Positions 49,545 through 63,189 of a stretch of 64,000 nucleotides of DNA are shown one piece after another. Positions within the stretch are counted from its first letter, which is position 1, and every line of letters starts with the position of its first letter. The position numbers and the translations under genes were made by a program. This DNA comes from Molanna angustata (Eukaryota > Arthropoda > Insecta > Trichoptera > Molannidae): the NCBI GenBank assembly GCA_963576475.1, contig OY754969.1, forward strand, positions 25,192,318 to 25,256,317, written 5' to 3'. The notes beneath the pieces were generated by a model. It was not told the DNA's origin. It was given only the letters and a program-made list of their open reading frames with translations, and ran no database searches.

Positions 49545-49680
49545 TACCTTCTTCTTCTTCTTCGATGGCTCTACAGCCCATATCGAGCCTTGGCATCCAT
49601 CAATCCTAGCCTCCAATTCCTCTTGTCTCCTGCTGCTTTCCTCCAGTCTACTACTTGCAGTAATTGTTCTGCAAAGCATT
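49545..49680 (-). pseudogene. LINE 3' tail fragment
   Basis: The minus strand reads NWRLGLMDAKARYGL, a stop, SHRRRRR. It matches the NWRRRLTKAKTRYGL tail at 31.9 kb. Confidence 0.55.
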
Positions 49681-50371
49681 ATACCTTAGTTGTTTTTAAA
49701 TTATAACAAAAATAAGTAATTACATGCCTTTACATAAATGCACATATTATATACCATAAAGTCGTTTCTTTTATCGGAGTTAGCAGAAAGAACCACACGT
49801 CACACAATCATGACATAAACATTTTCGCTTTATGCATCGTCTCAAACTATAATTCTTATTTATTTATTTTTTATTTTTTATTTCGTACATTCCTACCTTT
49901 AAAACTCCCATTTATATGATTTTTTTTCTCTGCCGACCATAAGGCATATCTCATTGTATTTCTTTCAGTTTTGTATGTTTGAAACAATTCATTAGTTCAA
50001 TGTGTCCTAATAATATTCATTCTACTCCCAATATCTCCATCTTACATTATTATTTTATCAAAAATTGTTTTACCACAAAGAATATATATTTTTAAATGAA
50101 TTATAACAAGAATATAAACATCCTATTTCGTTTTTCCCAAATAAGCAAACGCTTATTTGGGAAAATGATGACTGAAATCGATCAAAGCAGATTTCGAACC
50201 AGCTTCCACTGAATTACTGATTCAGTACTGTATTTGGTATATTTTCGTTTGTGTATAGGTATGTTCTTGTAACAAGAACATAGATATTCCCATACTCTAT
50301 AAGTTTTTTTGAAGTGATGCATCACATTTATTATAATACATATATCCTAATGTTAAATTGTCTTAATTCAG

Positions 50372-50555
50372 TCACCAGATCAGCCGACCACACCGAGAGA
50401 CGTGATCCGTCGTATCACACCCAACCACCCCAACGATCCTCGCTCACCCTTCTACGACGCATCTGGTGTGGAGATGAAACCACTAGCAAGACTATACCTA
50501 TCCAGGCAGAGGCTGTACGAGAAGAGCTGTGACAGTAATGGAATTTCGGGAGTCG
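50372..50555 (+). CDS. Spon1: F-spondin exon: end of spondin-N and linker
   Basis: 184 nt, acceptor TAATTCAG, donor GTCG|GTAAGA, with 61 codons plus one base (phase 1 out). It reads SPDQPTTPRDVIRRITPNHP, NDPRSPFYDASGVEMKPLAR, LYLSRQRLYEKSCDSNGISG. SP-QPT-P-x-x-I-R-R-I-T-P-N-H-P is the conserved exit of the spondin-N domain. The rest begins the linker to the first thrombospondin repeat, which is less conserved. An alternative donor at 50552 is weaker. The next exon should start in phase 1 and is not seen before 64000. Confidence 0.95.
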
Positions 50556-50592
50556 GTAAGATTCTAACTTTATTTCTGACAATTAATAGATA

Positions 50593-50890
50593 TTTTTTTT
50601 CGCTACCTCCACCACCACCCGTTCTGCATATGGGGACTGTAAACGGCCCCTTCACAGAACGCTAAGCGAACGATAAGAAAAAATGCATAGCACGAAAAGT
50701 AGCTCATGGAGCCCTCTAGATTAGCAATCTCGGCACAATAGTGCAAAAGTACAATCAACGAATGTGAATGGAAGATTCACGCTCGTGGACTTTTTAAATA
50801 AGAAACATCAGACGTATGACCAAGATCTCTGTAAAATGTTAACCTACTGGGAATCTAACAATAGTAAGGCGCCATAACTATGACAATAAA
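50593..50890 (-). mobile_element. family V element, inverted, 37 bp after the spondin donor
   Basis: The reverse complement of 44125-44484: CTCCACCACCACCCGTTCTG, CGGCCCCTTCACAGAACGCT, GCATAGCACGAAAAGTAGCT, CCCTCTAGATTAGCAATCTC, AAGGCGCCATAACTATGAC. Its edge begins only about 37 bp downstream of the exon end at 50555. Confidence 0.8.
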
Positions 50891-50929
50891 ATTGTTCTTC
50901 GAGATCAAAAATCCGCGTGACTAATGGGA

Positions 50930-51135
50930 CCTTGAAGATGTCCACAGACCGGCCGATCGCCTGCGTTCTCCAGTTTGCAACGCCAATCATCTTTAAATCC
51001 TCCTGTACCATCCACCATCCACCTCAGCTTGGGTCTCCCCATAACTCATCTTCCCTTCGGTCATGTTTCGAGAATCTTCTTTGGGGTTCGGCGTTCCTCC
51101 ATTCGCTGAACGAGGCAAATATACCTGAAACAGTT
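50930..51135 (-). pseudogene. decayed non-LTR retrotransposon tail
   Basis: With frame changes, the minus strand reads MEERRTPKKILET, ...WGDPKLRWMVDG, DLKMIGVANWRTQAIGRSVD. PKLRW-DGV and DLK-IGV-NWR-A-DR are a common LINE C-terminal pattern. It adjoins the family V copy. Confidence 0.55.
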
Positions 51136-52189
51136 GACTTTCAATGGGTAACTTATGGGAATCTAATTAATTTGTTTTGAAAAAAAAAATGTGTCAAAAA
51201 TTATTAACAGATTTATTCGCTTTAAATGGAAAGTCAAAATAGGCAAAAATATCATATATATCTCCACTCCACTTCTTCTTTGTCCTTCAGCCATCTCTCC
51301 ACTACGTAATGAAGTACTCTTCTAAGTACTTTGTTTTGGGACAACCACTACACATCATAATATATTAATAAAAAAATGTATTCATAAAATATTCATAAAA
51401 AAAATGGTCTACATTTTTTTCAAACCTGTAAGGTGTTAAGGCCGCCTTTGAAAACTAAAAATAGGTATGTATAAAATATATAAAACACAAATGTTTACAT
51501 GTAGTTTCGATTTATCTTTCTTTGACTCAGATTTCAAATGTATTTACGAGATTGTACGTCTCAAGATTACATAATTTATTGATCAATGTTTTTGGATACA
51601 TTTCAACGAGGCTTTAAGCGAAAATAGTTGATTTACGCAATAAATCTTATAGACTTGTATTCCAATATCCCAGAGACGGTTAACAATAAATTGCAAATTG
51701 TTAGTTTCATCAGCCACTTATAAAATGTATTCAGCCACCTCAGAGGGAGATAAATTACGCTGAACACAGATAACAGCGCCAAATGATATTTTCTTAAATG
51801 TTGGAACATCTTAATGTGTCAAACTGTAGAGGCATCATGACCGCACCACTTTGTAGGGTTCAAGAATCCTCGTTACTTCCTTTTGTCTCAAATGTCAAAT
51901 GTTAAGTGCTGAATCGCTTATACCAGATATGTAGGCCACAGTTTCCATGCTGTCAGCTATTTGCAGTCTTAACATACATACACTCGATGTAATAATTATG
52001 AACGTTTCGAAAAATCCTCAGACCCTCAAAAAAACTGACATTGTTTCAAAATTAATAAAACCTGCATTGGAATGAAATATTTTATTGTAAATAATTGAAA
52101 ACATAATAAACAATGAAAATAAATATTTGTTATGAATTCATATCACTTGAGGAAAAATATCGTCAATGTGAATGGCTGTGAGATAAATT

Positions 52190-52500
52190 TACATACATAC
52201 ATACCATCACGCCATGTCCCTCGCGGGGTAGGCAGAGAGAACCGAACGCCATTTATTTCTATCTTGACATGCATTCATCGCCTCGTCGACATTCATACAT
52301 CGTCTTATACATGTTCGTCTGTTATTCATGCTTTTGACATTTTCGTCTTTCAAAATATCGTTCACATGGACGTACCATCTCTTCCTTGGGCGGCCCCGAC
52401 CTCTCATTCCATTCCTTTCCGCAATGTATATTTTCTTCGTCAGGCGTTCATCATTCATTCTCCCCATGTGGCCAAACCATCTTAATGTGTTCCATCCATC
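52190..52500 (-). pseudogene. non-LTR retrotransposon 3' end, younger copy
   Basis: The minus strand reads MGRMNDERLTKKIYIAERNG, MRGRGRPRKRWYVHVNDILK, DENVKSMNNRRTCIRRCMNV, DEAMNACQDRNKWRSVLSAY and PARDMA with no stop over 86 codons. It ends near a short (TACA)n tail, as expected for an RTE/CR1-type LINE. It is the same family as 14430-15015 but much better preserved. Upstream polymerase sequence is absent, so it is a dead 5'-truncated copy. Confidence 0.8.
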
Positions 52501-55027
52501 TCAATAAATTCACAACTATTTTGTTTTGTTTTATATAGCAATTCACCCTATTTAGAGTGATATATGCCTTGAATTCAAATATTAATAAAAAGGAAGGTTA
52601 GGCGCAGTTTTAGGAGAATAGTAAAGTTCAATAAAGATTTTTTTACAACAAGAATAAATTTTTTAATTATTAAAAGATGGGAGATATGAATTGGAGATGT
52701 ATGAATAGTGTCGATCAAGAATTGACACAAAATACTGATATAAGACCGGTTATTACAATTAAAAAACATATGGTCCAGAGTCTCCTCTTTATATTAAATT
52801 GCATTGGAAAAACTATGATCTCCCCTCGGGAATGAAACTCGGGATTATTAAACGGTTACAATTATTAAATATCACAGCCGAGAAATTAAAAAAATAATAT
52901 TATATTTAATTTAAAAAATCAATTCCTGGATTTATTTAATAAAAAAAAATTAGGACACCCCTTTCAAAGTTTTCTTCACGTTGAAATGTTACTGTCAAAT
53001 GAAATCATAAAAATAATATGCAGCAATCATAACATTATTATTTAGTTTATATGAAATACAAAATTACTCAATTTTATCTAAATATCAGATGAATCAATAA
53101 AAGCTCTAACTGTTCGGGAAGTTAGTTAAAATCTATTAAAAAAAATTCAGTATGGACAGACATGTGCAGTTAAATAAAAGGGTGTAAAAGTACTTAGATT
53201 TTTATGATTCTCATTCATATTATAAAGATTACCTGTCATTTCCAGCAAATATCATTTGAAATTGCTGAACGTCTTGAATCGATTTGACTAGTGTACATTT
53301 TTATATTTGGAACCGACTAGGCTCTGGTTACCTTCTTTTGTATAATGTTTCTGCCCAAGGGCAATTTTCATATTATGCTCTGCAGCGCCACTGCATAGTG
53401 GTATTTTCGTTTGACACACTTCCAATGTTATTTTTATTGGGGTAAAATAAACAGCTACCTTCAAAGAAGGAAAATAAATCCCAAACACGCTCTAGCTTTT
53501 GAGTAAGCAAATCTTTGATTTGTTTAACGAGATTCTCGCTGATATTTTTTTTTTAATTTATTAATCGAATCAATAACAATTTACATATTTATACATAACA
53601 TTTATCATGGTGTACAAGTTCCATGATATGTTTCATAATAACCCTCTTTAATTGAGATAAAATCTCGTGTTAAAAAATGGGGAGTATCTATTTTGTAATG
53701 TTACATGCACCAAATAATGCTCATCTACTAAATAATACATAAAACATTTGATCACTAAGGTTAACATTTACATATATGAAGACAAATGAATAAATTACAT
53801 GTAAGGATTGTGCACAAAAGGTTAAACAAAATTTTCAAAACAAATAAAAAGCTACATAAAAACAAAAAGGAAATATTTTTTTTTTATTTTATTCTTTAAT
53901 TTATTGTAATTTTTTACAAGCCTATGTCTCAAAAGGAGTTAATTAAACCACTTAGTATGGCTTTTGTATTATATAAAAAGTGTATTGTATTAAAAACTTC
54001 GTGATTCATTCAGAAAATTCAGCCTTGAATTTTTTGAATATACCTACATTATTTACTACAGTAGTCTTTCATTATTAAATGAAAATCTCTTGAAAAACGA
54101 CCACTCATTTCCATACTGTACGGATTTAATATATTCTAAACAAACTGAAGGAGAGTGTTATAAACTTTGTCTAGATTAGCGAAGCTCAAATCTCCAAAGT
54201 ACTTGGAAGTCATTGATTTAAAATTAATCCTTATTACGAACACTTTCATTTTGCGAAACAATTTAAACTTCCGTGGTAGGTACATGAGATTGTTATAAAT
54301 TAAAGACAGACTCGAAATGAACACAACTGTAAAAATAAAATATGAAAATCTGTTTCTAAAATAAACACAATTCGTAAATGTTGGAGAAAAAGTAAACAAT
54401 CAGAAAGAAAGCGAAGATATTCTATTGTTTGCTAAAATTGAAATTTCCTGTAGAGCTGTATGTTTTTCGCATTTTTTTGAACAAGTATATACACAATTAT
54501 TTATTGGATAATCCTATACCATATAAACAGTATCCGTATCTAAAGAAACACAGGCAATGTTAAAACCATTTAAAAATATCAAATAACAAGGATATAATAT
54601 ATAATATATTTAAGGAGAATACTAAATTTGCTATAAAAATAATGTGGCTGTGTAACAAATTTATTGCGGAAAGATGGCGTAAATAAACATTTCTATAGTT
54701 GACACTACATTGTATATTTTTTTCTAAGAAAAACAAAACCAACATGTGAATATAAATGATCGAATTGATATTTTATTTTCATATAATATGTACATATTAA
54801 AACAAAGTTTGATATTAAGGTTACCCTAATTTAACAATATTGAATCCCATTAACCCTTAGTGATGACACATTCTTTTTATTTGCTTCCTACCCACTTTGT
54901 TTCATGAACGTTTAACCCTTTAAAATACAAGTTTTGCCGAATGAAATATACAAAGTGCACTAATTTGAACAAATCTTACATTGCTCATATTTGACAGAAT
55001 AACAAACGAAGAAAATAAATAAATTGC

Positions 55028-55250
55028 ACTCATGACCCAGCAGGTTAGGATATATTACTGCCGAGCCAAAGGTCCTGGGTTCGATTCCCGATGGATATAC
55101 AGTTTTTAATGGTGTTTTTAGTCTGGATCTGTAAGACAATTAATATCGTAAGTCTCCAATATGATGAAACTTGTTATTGGGTGAGTGTTAAATTAATGTT
55201 TGACATAGCAGTACCTGTTAATTGTTAATCAGTACCTGTTAATTGTTATT
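55028..55250 (+). mobile_element. SINE-A, diverged 5' end
   Basis: ACTCATGACCCAGCAGGTTA, then CCGAGCCAAAGGTCCTGGGT, TCGATTCCCGATGGATATAC and the family body. CAGTACCTGTTAATTGTTA is duplicated at the 3' end (55208 and 55231). Confidence 0.85.
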
Positions 55251-55791
55251 ATATTCGGAAACATAACAGTTTTTATACAAAATACATCAAAATCAAGTTA
55301 CACAATTAACAAAGAAATGAGTAATGTTTAAATAGGTAATGTTTCACTGAATTGTATAAATATTTTATATATAATTCCATGAAGAGAACATTGATCGGGT
55401 GAATGAGTTTTAGGATATGGTAAGGAAACTGAGAACTGAACTGGAAGGATGAAATAGGATAATTTCCCTTACCTATGCTTAAGTCACAATTAAGAATATG
55501 CTCTAGTACTTGTAGAGACAGATATATGTAGGTGTACGTAATATGTATAGGTATACGTTAAAAAAATGCAAGATTCTATAACTTATTGAAAACTCAATAT
55601 AATGAACTTCAAAACAATAACATTCCAACAATTTATTATTCTCCTTAACGTACTTTTTTGGAACATAAGTTTTTTTCTGATACATTATTGTATGCTTACC
55701 TTCGGATCTCAATATATTTCTTATAGATATCCCTATGATATGAATCAGATGTAAAAAATATAAGTAATGTTATGATAGATGGTTCTTAGAT

Positions 55792-55955
55792 GGGTTGATG
55801 GCAGAGCGGTTACCGCGCTGGGCTAGTTATCCACTGGTCGCGAGTTCGAATCCTGCCTCGACCGATTTCGTTCACCTATAGCACAAGCATTTATGCTTAT
55901 TTTAGGGAACGTAGAAATATGTATATATACTTTTTTAACAAGGACATATTCATTT
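55792..55955 (+). mobile_element. SINE-B, full-length
   Basis: GGGTTGATGGCAGAGCGGTT, anticodon loop altered to CTAGTTA, B box GCGAGTTCGAATCC, and the usual tail to AACAAGGACATATTCATTTT. Confidence 0.9.
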
Positions 55956-56814
55956 TTTAATAAAAAAAAGAAAACAATCATACCTTGGAACTCATACAAT
56001 CTTGAAACAAGTATATTTAATTTGATTGTTAACACCAGGATCCCGGCACATAAATTTGTCACCACTTGTCTTGTATAAATAGTATATAACTATCGTAACA
56101 ATAGAATTCTTCAGTTGGAACGACGCCGTTTCAATTTCTAAAATACATAATATGATGTTAATTTATTGTTCATTATATTTCATGTAGGTACTGAAAACAT
56201 TACACATACGTACGTGTGATATGATACGTACCTAATCATTATACTGTTTACTGTAAACAAAACGGGGATTTATACAAGTAGGTAATTATAATAAAATGTA
56301 CTGTATAATTATTATACATAATATCTGTAGGTGTCTTCATTATGATTTCATCGTTCACTGCTTGCATAAGCGTACAATGATATCGCATTTAGGTAATAAT
56401 AATTTGCATGCAAAATCAAATGGATATTTTATACATTCCGTTTAACTCATCCCGCCATTACAATATACGAAACAGTGCTATTATTTTACTGAATCCGTTT
56501 TTGCCGCCATGTTTTGATGGCAGCTCAGTATATCCTACATAGGATATTCCGGGCTTTATCATTTTCACACATCGGTGCACAAAACGAGGGGAAATACAAA
56601 AATAAATTTTCCACATTTGAAAACGTACACGGTCGATGTAATTGAATGCAACTTGAGAAAGGGAATTACTTCCTTACCTTGTCGTGACAAAAATATTAAG
56701 TATTTGTAACATACGATATTTTCTCGCGTACTTTGTCGTCATTTTATCTCACACTTTTATTGTTACAAAATAATTTCATTATTAACGATTTCGCAGGGTT
56801 AGCTTTCTAATTTT

Positions 56815-57135
56815 TAAGAGTCGTATTACAAGAGTTATTTTAGAAAAATGTATGAAAATGGTAAGGTCCCGTACTGCGAGAATACTGCTTACGTAACCTC
56901 AACTTTTCCTTACATTAATCTTAAATAACTCCCGTAATAAGACGCTGGGTTGTTTTAAGAAAAGTAACGGTAATAGTATAGTTAAAATTCTTTAATTTTA
57001 TGAAATTGTTCAAAAAATTTTTTTTTGACGGCATTAGTTCTTGATGAAACAATCAAAACTTTTGAATAATTTCATGAAATCAAAGTATTTTAACTATACT
57101 TTTACTTCAATATTTGTTCGAATAACACAGCCTAA
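56815..57135. repeat. cluster of imperfect foldbacks
   Basis: 56975-57015 (GTATAGTTAAAATTCTTTAA, TTTTATGAAATTGTTC) is inverse to 57065-57102 (GAATAATTTCATGAAATCAA, AGTATTTTAACTATAC). Just before, 56815-56845 and 56920-56945 (GTCGTATTACAAGAGTTATT / AAATAACTCCCGTAATAAGA) are also inverse copies. Confidence 0.7.
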
Positions 57136-57213
57136 GTGTTGGCATGAAATTGTCTGATGAAAATAGTTCATAATGTTAATGATTTTGAAAAATTTAATTA
57201 AACTTTTTCTTTC

Positions 57214-57450
57214 GACGGCCTTCGTGACTCAGTAAATTATGTAGATACCTACCTGACGCCTGAGCCAAAGATACCGGGTTCGATTTCCGGCGGAAACACA
57301 GTCTAAATTGTGTTATCAGTCTGGATCTGTGACACGATAAATATTATAAGTCTCCAAAATGTGGCAACTTGTTATTGGGTGCAAGTTTAATTAATATTTG
57401 ACATAGTACCTGTTTGTTGCCCAAGAAGCAATCAGAAATAAGAAATCTTA
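57214..57450 (+). mobile_element. SINE-A, A box disrupted
   Basis: GACGGCCTTCGTGACTCAGT then AAATTATGTAGATACCTACC in place of the D arm. B box CCGGGTTCGATTTCCGGCGG. Tail TTGCCCAAGAAGCAATCAGA. Confidence 0.88.
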
Positions 57451-57479
57451 CGTAAATTGATATATAATAAACAATTTGT

Positions 57480-57780
57480 TTAGAGCTGTTTAACGATTCA
57501 GGATCATTCCAAGGGCGCTAATATTTCGGTCTTATGTTGCTCTACGAAACAAATCTGTTTTCGGTCCTTTAGAAAAAGTGCTCTTGCTTTGTGCACTGCG
57601 AACATCTGGAGGCAATCTATTCCACTTAGGACCACTCACACTAAATCATAGTAAGCCGCTTTGTTGACTCTGTCCAATTCATTGAGGGACTTTCTACTCA
57701 GTGATCCAGACAGATCTGAGTGTGAGATGCCTCCCAGATAGCTCATTTCTCTAACACAGCTCTTTACAGGGCTGGTCTTA
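57480..57780. other. unassigned, less AT-rich segment
   Basis: Less AT-rich than its neighbours (CTTGCTTTGTGCACTGCGAA, GGAGGCAATCTATTCCACTT). Possibly a decayed transposon on the minus strand; no motif recognised. Confidence 0.3.
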
Positions 57781-57838
57781 TAAACGAAAGACCAAATATT
57801 ATTTTAGTAAAGATAACTATCGGCGGTATTAGGACCGG

Positions 57839-58288
57839 TCTTATAAACGTCCGTTAGTTAGATTTCAGGCCAAACAAACCAAAATTTGATACTAATGCTC
57901 TATATTTCGTCTTAAATTACAATCCGTTAGTTAAATTTTAGTAAAATTATATCGATAGCCTTTGATAGGTCGAACCGCTGATTAAACGTTCGTTAACGAT
58001 AAGTTATGGGAGGGTTGAGTTTACCACACTTGTTTTTTTTTTATGTTGCGGTACATTTTTAAATAGAGTATATTTTGAAATATGCTGTTTTACATTTTTT
58101 TGTATTTTTATATTGAATTGCTTTTTTTCAGTAAAAATGGTGTCCGACAGTGATCTTGAATAACCAAAACGAATTCGATTACAAGTTTGTCTGATGATTT
58201 CAAGCAATATCGACGACCAAAAGTGTACAAAACCTTTTATTTGTTTCGTTTATTTGGTCCGAAATCTAACTAACGGACGTTTATAAGA
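57839..58288. mobile_element. DNA transposon remnant/MITE with perfect 28-bp inverted ends
   Basis: 57839-57866 begins TCTTATAAACGTCCGTTAGT, and 58261-58288 is its exact reverse complement. The interior is 394 bp. A short frame at 58138 (MVSDSDLE, stop) may be a relic. A PIF/Harbinger origin is only a guess. Confidence 0.85.
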
Positions 58289-61200
58289 CTTTATTGGCTA
58301 TTCAGATAAGTAATTATAAATAAAAAATAAAATGGTATTATAAAAATAATATAGGTAAGTACTTATATTTACATTGTACTTATAACAGGTTAGGGACATC
58401 GTCACATAGTGCTGGAGCCGATGATGATTCTGGAGTGTTCCGGAGGCAAAAATTGGAGACAACAGGTTACCCAAATTTATCTTAATTTTGGCAATTGACC
58501 ACGAGATGGAGAGATAGCTCATACGAGGGCCTTCAGGAGGATCACACTTCCTGAAAAAAAAAACAGGTTTCTGAAATATAGTACATGAAGAAAAAGAGAA
58601 AGACCTATAACACCATTTTGGTGTTATATTTATGCTTATATTTTTAATCATTTTATTTCAAATTTTAGCAACATCTTTCTGTAGTAAAACTTTTAACAAA
58701 TATTTCTGTGGTGCGTTTTCGAATGGAATTTTTATTGTGTGAAAATGATCTTAAACCTATTTTCTTAATAACTGCAAAATACATCGTGTTTTGTTGAACT
58801 TTTCACTGTCGAAAAAAGGGGACAAAAGTAAACTTGGATCTCGTATATAAATAAAGAAATAAATAAATAGTATAGTATATACGTAGGACGATTGGCAAAG
58901 ATTGCAAAAAAGACGTTTTTTCCTTTCTGAGAATTGTGTTTCACCAGATGTTTTCTTATTTTATAGAAAAAATATTACATTTTTACATTATTTTCATTTA
59001 ATAGATCGATTATGAAGAACATGTTTAGAGATTTTTCCCTGTGATATAAGGCAGAAAAATGTTGATGATGAAAGGAATTCCTTTTCGATTTTATTTTTCC
59101 CAAAAGTGACTCTATAAAGCAATATTAAATTTTCGTCAACTAGCTTATTGAAGAGTGTCTCTAAAAAATGATCGTAAATAAGCATTATTATGAATAAGTG
59201 TTGGGTAAGCGAATTTTTCCGGAATATTGAAAGGGTTCTCGGATTCGGGACACTTTTAGGGAGAAGAATATATATGTAATAAAATATGCGTAAAGGGTGT
59301 GCATATAAAAACATTTTCCCTTATTTTTTGTAGGCATATTTAGATAAGAAAACCACGAATATTAAAACATAAATTATAAACGTTTCTTTTATCTGTCTGA
59401 ATCGCGGCACGCGTCTGCGCGTAATTGACACAGTGATAAATATTTTATACATGGTAGACAAAAATATTTATTTAATGTTGCAAAAACAACACGCTGTATA
59501 TTTTTTACCTCCTGTATCTGTATTGTTAATCGGCAGTATTCTGAATTGCTTTATAGATAATAATAATATTAGATGTGCAATAACATTTTATTGCGTTTTT
59601 ATGTGGGTTAAAGGGTTTATTTTTCGTAGAAAATATTAAATAACTTCATTTTTGCATATCGAAATTCTTTTAAATTTTATGTTTCTAAAAACGTCTAAGA
59701 CGATTTTTTGTGAAATAACACAGGAAGAAGAAGAAGAATACCTACATGATATATTTGTTTTAGTCTCTTCTTTGAGGATTAAATTTCTTTGACGTCATAT
59801 TTTCAATGCAATAGGGAGAGAGAACCGAGAGCCACACAACTCTATCTTATTTAAATTCTTATTTGTTATTCTTATTTAAAATTATTTATGTAAAACAATA
59901 GATATCACGTACCTATTGGTTAGTCATTTGATTTTGTGCTGGCGCCCCGAGCTAGTTTCCCAGCAGTAGAAATATTCTTTGTCGATAAAAAAAACTCGTA
60001 TCATACGCAGCTGAATGGAAGTAGGTACCTTATAATCTTTTTTTATATTTGAGTATACGAATTTACTTTACTTCACAAATCGTATAAAAATTAACCTCAC
60101 AGTAAATCTTTATATATATCTACTGTATCTCCAACACATGCTTATGTACCTACCTACTTTTTATAAGTATAATGTATACCTACACGAGTTAAGGATTATT
60201 TTCTTACTAAACATATGTCTTGCTGAACCATATTCTAGATTGGAACGATTCTCATTTAATATGTACAGAATCTAATTATTTTGCTATCGGCGGTAAATTT
60301 ATTGTGGACTTAGATAGTGGGTACCTACCTCGGACCTAAATGTAATTTTCTGGGTTAGCAAATAAATTGGCAAACCGTCTTTCCTCCAATGTCCTATTAT
60401 TCTATTAAACTAGTAATATTTGCAAAAGCTGTGTCGTTTTGTGTTTCACATTCATTTTCCCGAGCACTGGCCAAATTTCATTTGATGTCGAGGGGAAGCC
60501 AATTTTGATATATTGCGTATTATTTGTATTATTAATTTTGTGGCAATGTTGTCGCGTTTCAAAAGTTCTAGCATTAAATTCGTAATTTCTATCTAATAAA
60601 GGTCGAATAGTTTGTTTTGAATTGTTAAGATAACTATGAAGAGAATAACAATCATTGTTTTGTACAACTTATTTCGATTGTATGTATTAATAAGTTACGG
60701 TAGTGTAATTTGTAGAACAATGGTATTGTGAAAGGTTTAGACCCTTTTAAAGTCTTATTCAATTGCAACAAGGAATCACTTGATTCTCATATAAAATATA
60801 ATCATGAATATTTGCGGACGCCTACATAGGAAATAACAACATTACTAAAAAATTAAATTTGTTTGTACATATTATCTACATAATTTGGTGTTTATGAATT
60901 TGATAACTAATGAAGATTATTCTGTGTACATGTTGAGTCCAATATTTTATTAAGCTACTATAGCACTAGCGAATTTAATGTAGAACCCAAAAAGCCGAGC
61001 ATTCCTATACAAATATTATTATTGTAAAGAAATTCATAAAAAAAATATGTGGAAATTACAGTACAAATAATATAAATATTGCGCACGCCTGTTCAAATGA
61101 TATAAGACGTTGGTAGAGCAGTTGTGTACCTATTATTGCGCGCCTGTTGAATACCATAATACCTATTATTATTTTATACCATTTGAAGCATAACAATGAG

Positions 61201-62468
61201 CTGAATATATGGGTTCTAATAGATTTCCTTTCTCTTTCAAACAAATTGCATTTCTTTATGGGAATTTAGTCTCGCTCTATATTTCATATGTTCGGCTTCG
61301 AATAGCGAATGTCTATTTTAGTATTTAAATATGAAGCTGGCTTAGGTTTGAAAAATATATTACAAGAAAAAAAATGTGCGTGTTCATATAAAAATGTTAT
61401 TGTTCGTATAGATTACAATAAAACTATGTACCTTGTTTTGGTTTTATTTATTCATTAATTTGTATTTCTCATATAATCGTTAAAAACTGTTACTTTTTAG
61501 TTAGGAAGTATGTAGAAGTTTGCAAATTGTACGGTGTTCATGTTTATTTACAAATGCATTAAATTATTTAATTGTGGTGTTTCTCGTAATATTGTGAATA
61601 TATTTACAATTACTTTTTCTATTTTGAGTTTTTTTTCTTTTTTTTTTTAATTATTTCTGGCGTTCCACCCGATTTTTTTTTTTTTTCTTTTCTTTTCATT
61701 ATGGATAAAAATCTGAGAGTGTAGTGATAAATTATAGTTCGATGAGTTAATTTCTTTATCAAAGGTTAGAAAAACTATCATTTCATAAGAAAATGAATTA
61801 ATCACTAATTAAAGACCAAAACCTAATTAAAATCTTACTTATTAGGTTATTTTAATATATCGGTTTATAAAAACAAATGCGTTTATCGTAGGTACTTACG
61901 AAACTTTTTTTGTGGAATCAACTATTTATTTCCAACAAAAAAAAACATTTGGAATTGCACAGTTTGTTTTCAGTTTCATTCATTTAATGCTTCGATAAAT
62001 TGAATAATTTTATATTTCATACAAAACATGCATTTATGCTTTACTTATTGCATAAAACCAGGCGTATTTCTTTTCACAATAACATTTCAACGCGAAGAAA
62101 ACTTTGAAAACGGTGTCATATTTTTTTATTTACTTGTTTGTATTTTTTTATTTACATATGCGTCAAAATATTTGTTGTATACAAGGTACATGTGAAAGTA
62201 ATTTAAGGTTTTTTATAATTTGATATCTGTGCACCAAAAATATTTGAAAATCATAATTGATATCTTTCTGTCAATCTTTTGATCATAGTAAATATTCAAA
62301 ATTACATAAGATGTATCGTTGTAAAATGTTAACTATAGAACAAGAAGATAAATATATACTTACAAAGCTAAATAAATTATAGTTCCCTGACATTTGTTGT
62401 CTTGTCTCTTTTGGAAATAGTATAAAGTTTTTTTTAGAAAAGCAATTCACCCAAAGAAAGGGTGATTT

Positions 62469-62889
62469 ATGCTAAAGGTAATACTTTCTGCTCCAAACCT
62501 TATTTTCCAAACTGATGACTGTTTCAATGGCACAATAAAAAAACAATATTTTGTTATTTTACATATCTGTATTTATTTACATTGTACCTATTTTGCATTT
62601 GAAAGCTCTTTCCCTCGATGTTATTCCAATTTATTGGCTTTACAAAAAAGAAATAACGAAGAGAACTTATGATTTATTATTCGGCCAACTTATTCAAAGA
62701 ATGTCAAAGAAAGGTGTGGCTGATATTTTTAAATGTGAGAAAAGTTTTTTTTTGAGGTATGCCGAAAATATAAAAGGAGATTTAGTGGTAAAATATCCAC
62801 AAACCACGATTATTTCTGAAGATATGCATGATATTTTCTCTGCACGTTTTACTTTAAAAAAGGTTCATAAAAATATTTTTGAACAATGA
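62469..62889 (+). other. ORFs of unknown meaning
   Basis: Two overlapping frames. The second (62551-62889, 112 codons) ends MSKKGVADIFKCEKSFFLRY... KKVHKNIFEQ, with more ordinary composition in its last 65 residues. No family recognised. It lies 300 bp before the retrotransposon ORF and could be a broken part of the same or another element. Confidence 0.25.
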
Positions 62890-63189
62890 TTTTTAACCCG
62901 TCTTAATCTACAATGTAAAAAAAGTAAAAAATACCCAAATAATAACTTGTATTAAATACACCATATATTTATACTTTTGCCTTTTATACATTCTTCGCTC
63001 CACTCACATTCAAAATGTGTACGTACTTATTTATATTATGTCGTTCATACTTTTTTTACGTCGATTTTTTTTACGGGCAGCCAGCCGCTAAATAAAAGCC
63101 AATAAATAAAAATAAAATAAATAAATAATATATATTTTTAGTTAGATAGTTCTGATAGTTAAATTATTTTTAAATCTGATAGTTCTTTA

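Larger units (their letters stand above)
47811..50371 (+). other. Spon1: spondin intron (~2.6 kb)
   Basis: GTAAGT to AATTCAG. It holds repeat families Z and W, a SINE-B and a LINE tail. Confidence 0.9.
50556..63162 (+). other. spondin intron or downstream region, no further exon found
   Basis: No W-x-x-W-S-x-C-S thrombospondin-type block and no Kunitz block was recognised here, so the remaining exons are most likely beyond 64000 after a long intron. Elements found are listed separately. 52800-54990, 55960-56800 and 58600-63160 appear featureless; poly-T-rich sequence lies at 61620-61700. Confidence 0.6.
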
